Source: Lytechinus pictus (Eukaryota > Echinodermata > Echinoidea > Temnopleuroida > Toxopneustidae). Taken from it: a stretch of 64,000 nt of DNA. The DNA lies in assembly GCF_037042905.1 (NCBI RefSeq), contig NW_026974140.1:14248001-14312000 (forward strand), in the 5' to 3' direction. This document shows positions 1-12,495 of the stretch, piece by piece. Position 1 is the first letter of the stretch. Every line of letters starts with the position of its first letter. The translations under genes and the position numbers were made by a program. Below the pieces are notes generated by a model, which had not been told where the DNA came from, did no database searches, and saw only the letters and a program-made list of their open reading frames with translations.

Positions 1-1017
1 TACTGTACATAGTGTTAAGCCTGAATATTGATATCTTTTTTTATATGGGCAAAAGGATTAACAATTCAGTGCTTAGAAAAAAAGATGTAATAATTCATAA
101 GAGAAGACAGTATGATACCATGTTGTACTTAGAAGTGCATAGTCCTTGAATATATTCTACATTTAGTACAGTAAAACTTGTCAAATCAAAGCTGTATTTA
201 CTTATGAAACAGCTTTGAATTTACAATTTTTACTTACAGTACTTCACGAAATTAAAAAGACCAGGGCCATATCTCGTCCTGGGAATAGCTCTGACTAGGC
301 AAAGTTTAAAGTAACATGAGATGAACTCAGTCAAAGATAGCTTTTGGTAGGCACCTTTTCAGGTCTAAGCCTCATCTTTCAGTGGGAATCCTGCCTAGTA
401 CCTTTACCTCACTTATCCTCACATATCAGCATAGAGATAACAGTTGGAAAAATGGGAAAGACACTATGAAACACACTGAGGGATTCAAAAAATGTTGCTT
501 TGTTCATGTGCCTTAGTTGATGGAATGCATCATTTTCTCCTTCCCTCATCAATGGATAATGATAGATATCCCTCCATGGCTATACTTCTTAATACATACA
601 TTAAAGTTGAGAGAGACGGGAAATAAGTTCCTGATTGGCAGGGTTAGAAATGCACGCTGGACTATGCCAAATCCTGTCTTCCATTAAGGAATAATGAATA
701 ATTAATCCCAAAGAGCTAATTTTCATGACTCCTCTTCAATGCGGTATGTTCTGCAGGCAATGTAGGTAATTACAATTGATTAATAGACTAATTACTGGTT
801 ACTTTACTTCAAATGAATTGTGTTCAGCTTGTGAGAAAAAAAAAAGTTTTCTGTTTATCTCATTCCGTAGGAACTCGGCAGGACAGCATTTTTGCTGGTA
901 AACGCCAAGGTGGTATATAACCAATTACTGAGGAAACATTTTACGTCTAGGTTAATCGGTCATAGTGGCTGACCTTCTAGACTACAGATATTACTCTCGG
1001 GCCTTTTTATCAAAGTG
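1..1017. other. AT-rich non-coding stretch
   Basis: No splice-supported coding exon, repeat boundary or RNA gene is visible here. Open frames are short and of ordinary AT-rich composition. It may be intron, UTR or intergenic sequence of a gene lying outside the window. Confidence 0.5.
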
Positions 1018-1025
1018 GAGACAGT

Positions 1026-1098
1026 GGCAGATTAGGGATTCGAACTCACAACCTTGCGATTATGAGTCCAATGCTCTAACCACTGGACCACACGACCC
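1026..1098 (-). repeat. tRNA-Met-like sequence (tRNA-derived SINE head or tRNA pseudogene)
   Basis: Read on the minus strand it has a pol III A box (TGGTCCAGTGGTTAGAGC), an anticodon loop CTCATAA (CAT, methionine) and a B box (AGTTCGAATC). The anticodon stem has mismatches, and the 3' end (AATCTGCCACTG) does not pair with the 5' end (GGGTCGTG), so no acceptor stem forms. I read it as a tRNA-derived repeat or decayed tRNA rather than a working tRNA gene. A folding score from a tRNA covariance model would settle it. Confidence 0.6.
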
Positions 1099-1100
1099 GT

Positions 1101-4100
1101 TTTGATTTGTAATCGTTTACAACTTTCCCCCATTCTTAAAATGTGTATCACCATTGTCCAATTATAACAAGCATAAAATATGAATATGTAAAGTCATTTG
1201 CAAATATGAAATCAGTGTCTAAAAATTGCTTGTTGCTGCAGCTTACATTTGTTTCAGTGAATAAAATTCTGAAAACAAGTGGCAATAAGAGAATTTGATG
1301 ATACACTGAATGGCTATCATTTTAAGAGGGTATTGGACAAGGATGGGTTTCACCTTGACCTTGGCTTCAGTCAGAGAAAGTGTATAAATCCTAATTTAGA
1401 ACTTTGAACTCCCGACCTTGATATCCCATGTATTGGACCAAGTGATTGTATTACATAACAGCCATTATACCAAAATGATGAAAAATGTTTTCATTGTATG
1501 GCATCAGTGGAGTTAGGCAATCGTGAAATTCAACCATGGCCTTGTCATGAATAAGTGATACAATACTGAATATTATTAAATTTATCCTAACTGTAATTTA
1601 GGGAAAACCATGTGCAGAATGAAAATAAGATCAATATGTTATGTTTCAGGGACCAAATGATTTTAGACCAAGTGTCTCCAACTTCAATACTGAATTACCA
1701 ATGGTGGATTTTATTTTTACTAGATTATATTTATAAATTATGTTTGATAAAGATTTCATGCCTTATGTCTAATTTAGCAGGAATATTGCGGAAAAAGTCC
1801 AATAATCAATGGGCCTAATTTCACAGTCGTTGGTATTTTTAAGATATAAATTAATCCACTGTTTATGACGGCAAATTGATTTACTGAGAAAAAAAAATGG
1901 ATCATAGCAATAATTATGTATTTGGCACACTGCAAAAAGCTTGCATTCAATATCGGACCTTTTCTTTCTACATTTATGTAAGCTTAAAGAATAAAGTGTA
2001 ACTTAAGCATGAAATTTGTATAAACCATTATTAAAACTATAGATTAAAACCAGGGATTCAAAACCACCTTTGTGAATTTGGGCCTGGCATTTTATGCGGG
2101 AATCTAGTATCGACCAGACAGGTTCATTTTGAATTCAATGTGAGTTTAAATGCCCTTAAAATTCATATTTAATATTCTCATCAGCTTAACCAATCTTTAT
2201 CTTATTATCTCTAGGGTGTCACAGCATTAAATGCCCAAGGCTGCTCATGTTATATTCAAATCATGCAATCAACATTCAGCAATAAAACATTGTCATTTTG
2301 ATTCCATTCCAGTATTCTTAATGTCAGCCCTAATCTCCTGTAAGCTTCCACCAAACTTAACTTGTACTTTCAACCAAGAACAAAGTTATATTTTTTAAAT
2401 CCCCATTGATTATGTACAAGTAGACCTAGCAGTATTAGTAGTACAATACTGTACAATACATTGGGTTAAAAGACAATATTCTATTATTAGTCACATTCTT
2501 ACAAGGCCATATTCTAGTATGATTTATATTTCCTGACATTTAAAGAAAACTTAATGTAACTAAGTTGGTGTGATATTATAATGTTATATTAGGTTCCTGA
2601 TCAAATACAGTATTGTTTTATTCTGTTTACAGTAGCATAAGATTGAAGCAAACCAATGCAATCATTGTGGTTTAAAAATAAATTACTGTGCAATGTAACA
2701 TGCTTTATTTCAAATCATGATTTATTTGCAGTTTATGCAATTTCAGACCAAACAACTTCAACTAAAAGTTTAAAAGAAAATCATTCCTTTTCCAAGAAGA
2801 TAAATCCTGTACAAGGTTGTGAGTCATTTGTATACTGTGTGGTATATTTTTCATGAAACAATTTAAGACTTTAAACAAATTATATAATCTCATCAGGCCT
2901 CGTAATACTATGTTTATTCCATTTTCTATTGTGTAACTAACTGAATTCAAAGTATACTGTTTTAGATATCAATGAAATACACAACTTTAATATGTATTCA
3001 TTCCATTTGCTACTTACGAGTATGTAACAACAAAAACATAATTTTGATGTTATGATGTTTTAAACATTAAGTTTAACCAATTTTTTATATTCTTATTCTT
3101 TTTTATTATAATATCAATTCTTTTCAAAACCTTCCAGATTTCATTCTGTTTCCTCTTTCTCTCTCTTTCCTGGAAGAAGAGTTTATGGTAAACTTCAATG
3201 AGATACATTCCAATCCAAGCGATGCAGTCTGGCTGCAGGTTTTTAGTGCATCCGATGTTCCTAGTTGCTACCGGCTGCAGCTCTCGTAAAGAATTTGTTT
3301 TATCCCCAGATGCTGTACAAATACTTGAATGAAGTCCATGAAATTTAATATGGATGGACATCTGATACAGCATCCCCCCCCCCCCCCGCCCCTCAACTCA
3401 TCATCCATTCCTTTAATTCCTTTTATCCTCCAAATTAGAATGTGAGGGCCAACTGATATATCTCCTCAGAATCAAGTCTTCCTCTAAAGGATTAATTGTA
3501 GAGATGTTACATGTTACAATTAGTATTTGTACTTACATGCTGCTGCTATGTTTGGCAACCTATGTCTTAGAGTAGCCCAGATTTTCTTTAATATGAATGC
3601 TCGATCTATTAAGACTAGGCTTCATTGACAAATTGAAGTTACAGATGCATTTATATACTGGGTAGCCTCGGTGTACAAAAGAGCCAACTACTAGTAGATG
3701 TCTAAGACCAGCTTGCAAATCTTCCCCAGTCTGTGACCTTTTTTCACACATATTGACCAATGATTAAAACAAACAATGTCATCAATAGTCTGCTATAGTT
3801 GTACATGTATTTCATTCTCAGTGATTGTAGTAAGTAACTTTGTACAAATCTTCAAATAAACTTCAATAAATTGATTTTATTTTCTGCTACAAGGAGGTAA
3901 TCATCACATCAGTCAGTTGCGAATTTGCAATCAATTGTAAGATTTATGATTTGCTTGCAAATGATAGAAAGTTAAATGCAATGCCTTATTGATCTTTGTT
4001 AAATAGCCCTGAGAATGATATAATGTAAATATTAACATGATTATACTTTCTAACTCAAACTCTATTTTATTTTTGTTGTACATGTATTAATTTTGTCAGT

Positions 4101-6372
4101 TTTATACTTGTCTTTTATTTCATGTTGATATCTTTGCTTGATTTGTAATGATACCAAAGGCCACCACTAATCTTACAAGTAGTCTATGATCCTAGTTGGG
4201 AACAAATTGCATTTTTATATTTTATGAAAATACAAAAAGAGAAAAATTTCTTACATGAGGTTTAGAATAACAATAAGAATACAGATATTGAAATTTGGGG
4301 TTATTTCAACCTTTAGTGTAAAACATAGTTTAAATTGTTTTCAGATTGTAGCTGGTTGACGATTACTGTGGCATCATTATAATTTAGAAATTGAATTTGC
4401 CTTTCATGATGAGGACTGCAATAGTCGTGAATTTGAAGTTCAGTATTCGTATAATACTTTGGACAGAAAGATTTTTTATGTTCCAATGTTTACATCAATA
4501 TAACATTCCCATAATTATTTGGTAGAAAACCAATTGTAAGGTGTGTGGTGGCTTTAATTTGTACATATTATATTTGAATATTGTAATTTGCTTCTACACA
4601 TCATTATTTAACATACAACTGTCAAACTCTCATTGCACAATACTGAATCAATGCAATGACTGTTATTTTGTTTTTAGTGATTCAAAAATGAAAAGGAAAC
4701 ATTTAAGCTATTATATAGCCATTAAAAGCCATAGGTATCCAGAGTAGTAATCACAGAAAGTTCAGCTAGGATTCACAAAATCTCCCTAATGAAGATTGTA
4801 ACCCTGTTTATTTTACATGTGTCTTAAAATCAATGCACACATCTTAATGGGAATATCTTTGATCTGACTGGATGTTTTGTGAAAGGCTACCTTGCAATAT
4901 GTGTCAGCTAGTGTCTGTTTAAAAAACGATAAGCAATAATACTTTCAATAACACTATATACATGTATTGGTTCCAAATTATGATTTATCAAGTGCAGTTG
5001 ATATTACAGAGCATCTTTTCATGTGTAGATTTTTTTCCTCAGTGAATATGATTTTCTTTTGCAATTCAAAATAGATTTTCATTTTGAATAATTTGCATTG
5101 TAAGCTCTTACTAGATTGTGCTTCCATATCTACTCTGTTTATGTTGTATTTTTACTTTATATGATTTACTAAATGTTGGTTATAAAATGCTTACAAAATG
5201 TACTAAATAGCACATTTGGTCAAAGATTATTTATTACCACAAAAAATGTTCGTAGAAAACAATATATCAATATACCAGTATATCATTAAATTGTGCACAG
5301 TGTATTTACCAATGGAAATTATTTTGCCTTTGTTTTGTAGTAATGGATTATAAATTTAAATGACATAAATCAGTTCTACAACTGATTGAAACAAGTAACA
5401 AACTTAGAGTTGCGATATATTAGAATCATGTGCAACTGTTTATTTGAAGGGGCTATTATATGAAATCAATTCAAATAATGATACTAGATCAAATGATGGT
5501 ATTGAAACATGTTCTCTTTTATATGAGCATGATAAATGACCCTGCTTGTCTTGCTTATCATAAAATGTTTAGGTTGACATTGTCCAAGTTACTGCATTGT
5601 ATCTCAATGTATATTTCTAGTGTATTCTATGGTGAAATGTCAAGTTATGTTAGTGACTTAAACATTCCTGATGTTTTACATTATGTGCTAGCACCAGAAT
5701 ACATTTTGCTATTTTATGTTATTATTATGAGTTTATAACTTCTATGGTGTTTTTTTTTTCAATTTGGTGTTTGACATAAAAAATATATAAACAAAATATT
5801 ATCTGTGGGTAATCATTATATCAGATTTACTGTTGACTGTTAATATCTTTTGGTGTTGGTGTTGGGCCTAACTAAACTAAACTTTAGATAAAGCTCAATC
5901 GGTGTAGAGCTATCAGTTACATGACTACTTAAGTCATCTTTGTAAACTCGTGTTAGGTGTTCGTGCTAAGAAAGGGAATCTGAATTGTGCTTAAGGTTCC
6001 AGTATGAACATACCTTCATGTTGATTTTTAAGATATGTTGTTGATTGATTTTAATATGTTGGTTCCTGAATACTGCTTCTTTACAGATTAGAAAGAGGGG
6101 TCACCAGAACCTAAGCTTACAAAGGGTCGTGATAGATCTGATCAGTTTAACTACGGAAACCCAACAATGTCATAATTCTTTATAATATAGGAATTGTACT
6201 TAACATCCCTTTGGAAACAAGCGAAGCACATTGATATGTCAGGACAATGATGTATGCATATTTGGCATTAATGGCCTGCCTGTGATTGATCAGAACAAAC
6301 TCGACTCTTTAGAAGCCAGGGCCCAAATATCTAGTTAGTCAAATCAACCACGAGATGTAGGTGACAAGGGAC
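1101..6372. other. Long AT-rich region without a recognisable gene
   Basis: Only short open frames occur, none with recognisable domains. Homopolymer runs (for example C at about 3375-3387) and many AATAAA-like sequences are present. It could be a long 3' UTR or intron of an out-of-window gene, but nothing in it proves transcription. Confidence 0.45.
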
Positions 6373-7079
6373 CAGGGCCCGTTTTCCATAAACGAGATAA
6401 GCGTGCATTTTCTCTTATTTCCTGTCTAAGACAAAATTCTTAGCTAAAATGCATATTCCATAAAGAATTGGCTAAGAATTTTGTCTTAGAATTTGGCTTA
6501 GAGTTTTTGCGTGACTAAGACAGATATAGGATGAATGGCTAAGCGACTTTTCTTAAAACTGCGGAGTCTGTATTCCATAAATACAACATGGCTTAGAAAT
6601 TTGCCCTAACTTTAAGACAGTTGTGAGTTGTCTTTATTGTTTTAGTTTCAAGGCAATTTCGGCCCATGCCTTTTCTTTATCCTTAAATGTGATACGTGAA
6701 TTAAATAAGCGTGGGTCTCAAGATCTCTTCCCTTTCTCTTATTTCTGCTATTAGCGTAATTTTCTCTCCTTCAGTGAAATTGGCCTTCCTTTTTTCTCAG
6801 CTTCCATCTTGATATTTGTTATGATGCGATTTTTGCTTTAACACATAAAACGCATAGACTTTTATCGCGGAGCAGCTGTTACGTTCGCGATAAAAGTTGC
6901 GTGACGTTGCAATTTTCTCATGACGTCATAGACTTTGAGACTTTGGCTTAGCCATATCGTCTGACTTGAGACAAATGTCTTAAAGTTTATAGAATATTGT
7001 TATGGAAGAAGCAACATGCTAAGACCAATTGCTCAAACTTCAGCAAAAAGCTTATCTCGTTTATGGAATACGGGCCCTG
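6373..7079. mobile_element. Non-autonomous inverted-repeat element (MITE), ~0.7 kb
   Basis: The left end CAGGGCCCGTTTTCCATAAA, followed by CGAGATAAGC, is mirrored at the right end by GCTTATCTCGTTTATGGAAT, followed by ACGGGCCCTG. The interior carries further inverted and direct copies of a TCTTAGCCAA / TTGGCTAAGA-like motif and of 'ATTCCATAAA'. No coding capacity is visible. The target duplication is unclear: GAC on both sides is the only candidate. Family unknown. Confidence 0.75.
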
Positions 7080-8103
7080 GACAAGAAGTATAGAGAAACT
7101 TTCATTTTAGTGATATCTCTACTTTTTTTTTCATTTAATCATTTCGATGTCATTTTACTTCAAATCTAAAGCCTGCTGTGCACAAATACAACAACATATA
7201 TTGTTATAGTTATAGAGATTCATTGCCAAATATTTTTATGTAAAATGTACTGTAATGAAAATGTACTTGGGAGTACTGTTATGTTACACATTAAGTACTG
7301 ATTACAGTTATGACTTGATGTATATTCTTGAGTGCCTTATATTTAAAACTAATTAAGAAATTGTATCATTGAACAGGGTGCCATTTATTCATTTTTTATA
7401 TTTTTTTTTTCTTTTTTTGGGCCCAATAATTATTTGCTTTGTAAGTAGATGTATGATATTTAAATAAATTATGTTACATTATATTTCATTCCTTGTGTGA
7501 TCTATGCCCTGTAACAACAAAGATACAATCAATTTTACAATTAATTGTAACATGAGCTTATAGAAAATCCTGTAGAGTTACAATTAAATTTGCAGATATT
7601 GATTTTATTTGTCTATGAAACAGGCCCCGAGTTTGGGCCAATTTTGGTAGAGTCATGTATTAGTTGCTAGAATTTATTTAATGAGATGTAGTCATTGCTT
7701 ATGCAGTATTTGTATAGCATATAAATATTAATACTTTTATTCTGGTTCATATTTCAAAAGTACTTCCTTCTTAATCAACCTCTAGATACAATTTTCGTGT
7801 TCTTTATTTCTTTGTAAGATATCAACCTTACTATTGGCAATACTTCATGTAAATGTGACTTCAAAATGTACTGTGAAAGTTATAGTATAATATCAAGAAA
7901 AATATAACTTTTGTGACGTAGAAAAGAAATTTGCATTTATAAATATTCTATATCTTCTATAGCCAAATATTGTGAAATAAAAATATGATTATATTCATGA
8001 TTAATATATGTTGTTGTGTGTTTATGAAAGTCTGTATTCATATTTTTTAAGATGCTCGCGACAAAGGGAAGAAACTGATAATCGATTAAAAATCAACTAT
8101 ATG
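7080..8103. other. AT-rich non-coding stretch
   Basis: I see no gene or bounded repeat. There are several AATAAA hexamers, for example near 7465 and 7975 on the plus strand, but no linked coding exon. Confidence 0.45.
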
Positions 8104-8346
8104 CACTCTAAATTACAGGGATTTAAAATTAGTCCACATGGACTGTAGTTAGGGACCAATCGAATTCCGAATTTAATTGAATCCTTCAGATTCCTTTTTT
8201 AAATCTCGAAAGATTTAAATTTAATTTGAATTTAAATCATTTGAGATTTAAATTTAAGTCTTTAGGATTAAAACAAAATCCAGAAATCGATTGGTCCCTA
8301 ACTACAATCCATCTAGACTTATTTTAAATCCCTGTAATTTAGAGTG
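8104..8346. mobile_element. Short palindromic MITE (~243 bp)
   Basis: The sequence is an almost complete inverted repeat. It starts CACTCTAAATTACAGGGATT and ends with the complement AATCCCTGTAATTTAGAGTG. Inside it, TTAGGGACCAATCGA is mirrored by TCGATTGGTCCCTAA. The centre is a set of small ATTTAAAT-type palindromes. It is non-coding and its family is unknown. Confidence 0.8.
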
Positions 8347-8699
8347 TGGTTAATTTTCCACGAAGGGAAAGTATAGGCCTCTGTAGGTCAGAGAATTAAG
8401 AGGAATGTTCAGTCAACTCAGAAAGGAGAAAGTCTGCATGCACAGAGCATGATTAAAACTTTGACCAACAAGTTGTCTTCACACAACATGTAAAACTTCC
8501 TGTGTAGGCCTACACAATTCTTTGTATGCTGCACATTCAGACCCTTACTCGAGTGAAGGGTTTGCACTGCAGACTAGACAAGAAGAAACATCCTTTGTGT
8601 CTCTCATATTCTCGTTGTCTGTCTTTGTTTCCTATTGTTATATGTGAAACCCCCCCCCCCCCCTCCTGAAAAAAAAAAATACGTAAACCAATTATTTCG

Positions 8700-9263
8700 T
8701 TAAAGGGGAATCCAACCCAAATAAAAATTTGCTATTAGAGGAAAAAGGAAAATCAGACAAGTTGATAGGTGAAAGTTGAACAATATCGGACAAACAATAA
8801 GAAAGATATACCTATGGAGATTTCAAATTGGCAACAAATGTGATGTAAGGCAAGGACTACTCTGCCATGTACTCCAATATGTAAATTGACTAAAGTTACT
8901 TTTTTTTCAAATGTTTTACTTCAAATTATATTTTTTCATGAGGACAAAACAATATACTACCTAGGCTATATTTAGATTACAGCCCCAGTGGAATGGATAC
9001 TTGGGAGAAAACCACAAATCACTGATAATAAAGTACATGGCACTGAACTAGAAATGGGAAAGTTGTCCTTGCCTCTTGTCATAATTTACTTACCCAGTTG
9101 CCAATTTGAATTCTACATAGTCTTGGAGATCTCAATTTTGAAACAGCCATATATAACTTTCTTATTGCTTGTCCGATTTCTTTCAAACTTTCAGCATTCT
9201 GTTTTGTTAATGTTTCTCCTTTCAAACACAACATATTATGACCGAGGCTGGATTCCCCTTTAA
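8700..9263. mobile_element. TTAA-flanked MITE (~0.56 kb)
   Basis: The left end is TTAAAGGGGAATCCAACC and the right end is GGCTGGATTCCCCTTTAA. Both carry TTAA at the border. The arms share further inverted matches (AATAAGAAAGATATA against TATAACTTTCTTATT, and TTTCAAATTGGCAAC against GTTGCCAATTTGAA). TTAA targets are used by piggyBac and Kolobok families. No transposase is present. Confidence 0.75.
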
Positions 9264-9454
9264 GTTTATGAGTTCATTATGAGGCTTGGTGAATCTGGAG
9301 TTGACTCTAAAACCCCTTTTGAAGCAGCGCAGACGAATCCGTGTATCGTCTTATAACAACAAAATAAGAGTAAACAACTAGGCGTAACCAATCACATCTG
9401 AACGACACGTGCCTAAAAACCCAAATAAACGTCTATATCGCCCTTGACAATAAT

Positions 9455-10372
9455 TTCATTTTTTTTCATTTCATTTATTTTTCCATTTCCAACAATCATT
9501 TACAATAAGTTTTGTTACATACATCTTGATATAATCAATAAAACAAAGAAACTTATTATATGTAATAATTAAGATAACAGGTCGGAAACGGAGGAGGCTG
9601 CTAAAAAAGCGAAGCTTGTAGAATGCAGCCTCCAATTACATATTTGTATGAACAATGTAAACAAAACACAAATACAACATGTAGAAGTTGAGCTTAAATA
9701 TATTTAAATGAATAGTTTAAAAGGAAAAAAGAAAGAAATAGAAAATGAGAGAAAAAACGAGATCAATGGTCTCCAGATTCTTGCCCCGGCACTCACAGCG
9801 AATATTACGGATCAACAGGAAAACGAAAAATATCATATTTCACACTTATAAGTGCTAAGTATATATGAAATATATAATGTATGAGTGATGAAGAGTTAAA
9901 CAAACTAACGAGTATCTTGGAGAAACTTTTTGAACTTAAATTTAAAAGTATTTAGACTTGGGGAATCTTTGATAGTATTATTAAGAGTGCCCCAAAGTCG
10001 AGGGCCTTCGAAAGTAAATATAGATTTGGCAAGAATTGTCCGGGGTAAAGGAAAATGAAATTCGTCGGATTGACGTGTATGGATAGTTTTGTTTTTGTTA
10101 AATGAAGAATCGAAGATTGATGGTAGCATATTATTATTTAATTGATACATAAATTGACCCAAGTTATATTTACTTTTAAGATTTTATTGTCAATAAACAA
10201 TTGGTCTGTATGGGATCTCCAGGACTTTTTATGTAAAAGTAATATTCTTTCTAGATCTGATGTATGTGTATTTCCCCAGGCAATTATCCCGTAGTTTAGA
10301 TAAGGTAAAATTAATGTTGAATAAAGCATTTTTAGGGAGGAAGTTGGAAGAAAAAACTTGACCTAATTTATA
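9455..10372 (-). mobile_element. 5'-truncated non-LTR retrotransposon (LINE), RT C-terminal region plus 3' tail
   Basis: On the minus strand, about 10370-10140 encodes LPTSSLKMLYSTLILPYLNY, followed by GIIAWGN. About 10162-9905 encodes a continuation with FEGPRLWGTLNNTIKDS and a C-terminal FKFKFKKFLQDTR. These are typical of the region after the catalytic domain of CR1/Jockey-type reverse transcriptases. The two parts lie in different frames, so the copy is broken, and a stop closes the frame just upstream at about 10367. The 3' end is an A-rich tail with AAATGAAATG repeats near 9455-9486. No endonuclease or catalytic YADD box is present. Confidence 0.8.
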
Positions 10373-11015
10373 ACACCAATATTTATAACACCAATAATGG
10401 GGTTCAAGCTAGCGTAGTTTCTGTTACAGTTAACGAGGAGTGTGTATACGTAAGATGTTTTGTTTTCTTATTTGAGAATTACGTTATTTTACTCGATGTT
10501 CCATTTTCTGAAATGAATGGGGCACTATTTGACTTCAAAGCAAAAAGTAATTGGCGCCCTCTTACAGCATGTACCATCAATGTAGCGGTATGTGTGTACC
10601 ACTGATCTCTCCACTAACTGGATATGCGGGGAGGGTCCTTTGTTTGAAGCCCGCGAGTTCTATTGTCCGCCATACCAGTTCCCCCAAAAGGAACGCGATC
10701 GCTCCACTGCATGTGCATTGAAACGGTACGCTAGCTGTCTGCACACTGAAGCTCTCATTGCTTTTCATACAAAACTTCATATTTTTAAGGTGCCAGAATC
10801 CTCAATTTTCTTGAAACCATGGTACTTTCCCAGTACATTTCGGAAACATAATTTTGAAGGGGTTGTTGTTTTTCTCACCGCTGAGGAAGAATGGATGAAA
10901 TCCTTGACTTGTCTAGGGGTATTTTGGAGGCATTGCCAAATAACATCTTATTGATAGGGCGAGGACTTTCTAGGTTATGCAGGCTTATAACACTGGGCTT
11001 GAAACCCCCTTTTAT
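10373..11015. other. Non-coding stretch with an unrecognised 120-codon open frame
   Basis: An open frame at 10592-10954 (+) shows no motif I recognise, no clear splice context and no repeat composition. I do not call it a gene. The rest holds no bounded element. Confidence 0.35.
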
Positions 11016-11710
11016 TTAAAGAACAAGTCCACCCCAAAAGAAAGTTGATTTGAATAAATAGAAAAAAATCAAACGAGCATAACACTGAAAATTCCGTCGC
11101 TTAAAGGACAAGCCACCCCAACAAAAAGTTGATTTGATTAAAGAGAGAAAAATCCAACAAGCATAACACTGAAAATTTCATCAAAATCGGATGTAAAATA
11201 AGAAAGTTATGACATTTTAAAGTTTCGCTTAATTTCACAAAACAGTTATATGCACATCTTGGCTGGTATGCAAATGAGGAGACTATGACGTCATCCACTC
11301 ACTATTTCTTTTGTATTTTATTATATAAAATATGAAATATTCTAATTTTCTCCTCATTGTCAAGTGATACAATGATTAATTCCTCCCTGAACATGTGGAA
11401 TTAGCATTGTTTAATACAAAACAAAAGAAATAGTGAGTGATGGACATCATCGACTGACTCACCAAGTTGTGCATATCACTGTTTTGTGAAAAATAAGCGA
11501 AACTTTAAAATGTCATAACTTTCTTATTTTGCATCCGATTTTGATGAAATCTTCAGCACTGTGCTAGTTTGATTTTTCTTTATTTATTCAAGTCAGCATT
11601 TTCTGGGGTGGACTTGACCTTTAAGTGAAACTTTAAAATGTCATAACTTTCCTATTTTACTTCCGATTTTGATTAAATTTTAAGCATTATTGTGTGGTTG
11701 TCAGATTATT
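11016..11710. mobile_element. TTAA foldback interrupted by another copy of the same family (outer, partial)
   Basis: A left end, TTAAAGAACAAGTCCACCCC (in TTTATTTAAAGAAC), begins at 11016 and runs to 11100. It stops at 'CGTCGC' exactly where the complete copy with its own TTAA begins. After the inner copy ends at 11624, 'GTGAAACTTTAAAATGTCAT' continues the opposite arm of the same family to about 11700. The simplest reading is one element inserted in a TTAA of another. The outer copy has lost its right terminus. Confidence 0.6.
11101..11624. mobile_element. TTAA-flanked long-arm foldback MITE, complete copy 1
   Basis: It begins TTAAAGGACAAGCCACCCC and ends GGGGTGGACTTGACCTTTAA. The arms are about 170-200 bp (for example AAGAAAGTTATGACATTTTA against TAAAATGTCATAACTTTCTT), enclosing a short AT-rich centre with ACTCACTATTTCTTTTGT and its inverse. 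There is no coding capacity. The same family occurs at 33557-34157. The TTAA border points to a piggyBac/Kolobok-type mobiliser by analogy. Confidence 0.85.
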
Positions 11711-11890
11711 TCTTTTGTTTTGCATCCCCCCCTAAATTTTGGGTTGATAACCTTTTTTTCTTCTTTTTTTTGCTTGTCAGATTATTTTTCTTGCGTCCCC
11801 CTCCCCTAAATTTTGGGTTGAAACCCCCCTTTTTTTTTGCTTGTCAAATTGTTTTCCTTTGTCCAACCATAAATTTCAGGTGGACGGTGC
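11690..11890. repeat. Degenerate ~70-bp tandem repeat
   Basis: Three imperfect units share 'TTGTCAGATTATTT/TTGTCAAATTGTTT' followed by 'CCCCTAAATTTTGGGTTGA' and T-runs. The CCCC-TAAATTTTGGG motif also appears next to hAT-like debris elsewhere in the window (about 24385 and 27593), so this is probably a transposon fragment. Confidence 0.5.
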
Positions 11891-12260
11891 TGACAGCGCT
11901 GGTTGCCTAGCCTATCTCCAACAATCTCAAGATGCAAAATTAATCGACACTTCCGAGTCACAATTAAGGCCACCGAAACAAAACAAAAAACATCTCCCTA
12001 TCATTGTTACTTTATTAGACCGGTCGTTTAGAAAATATGATTTCGTGAGCGACCACTCCCATTTACATTGAGAATAATAATACAATAACATAGATTTTAT
12101 TTTGAAAAGTATCCGTTGTTTCAGAAAGAAATACTCCATCCCCATTGTCACCAAGGGAAAATTGGTAACACAGCAAACGAGTCTCATATTCTTTTGCGCT
12201 AGCATATACTGAAATTTCGGAATATAGCAAGGACATCCAGAGCCGGCCATGACATGGAAC

Positions 12261-12487
12261 CAGGGCGGATCCACGACTCCCCAAAATGGGGGCACATTTT
12301 CTCTCGGAAAATTTGATAAAGGGTCCTCACTTGTGTAAATATGAAAAACATATTCCTATTAAAATATTTGTTGTGACTCTCAAAAGGCAGGGGCACACTT
12401 GTGCATGAACGACTTATGTACTGACCATGACTCCCAAAGGAGAGGGACACGGGGCGGATGTGCCCCCCCCCCCTGGATCCGGCACTG
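12261..12487. mobile_element. hAT-type MITE with perfect 8-bp target duplication
   Basis: The element starts CAGGGCGGATCCACGACTCC and ends CTGGATCCGGCACTG, giving imperfect inverted termini of CAG...CTG form. The 8 bases before it (CATGGAAC, 12253-12260) are repeated directly after it (12488-12495). An 8-bp duplication with CAGNG-type ends is the signature of the hAT superfamily. At 227 bp it is non-autonomous. Confidence 0.85.
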
Positions 12488-12495
12488 CATGGAAC

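Noticed and set aside
1026-1098. Functional tRNA-Met gene
   Set aside because: A and B boxes and a CAT anticodon are present, but the acceptor and anticodon stems do not pair properly.
10592-10954. 120-codon open frame as a gene
   Set aside because: No recognised motif, no splice or promoter support, and it overlaps an open frame on the other strand.
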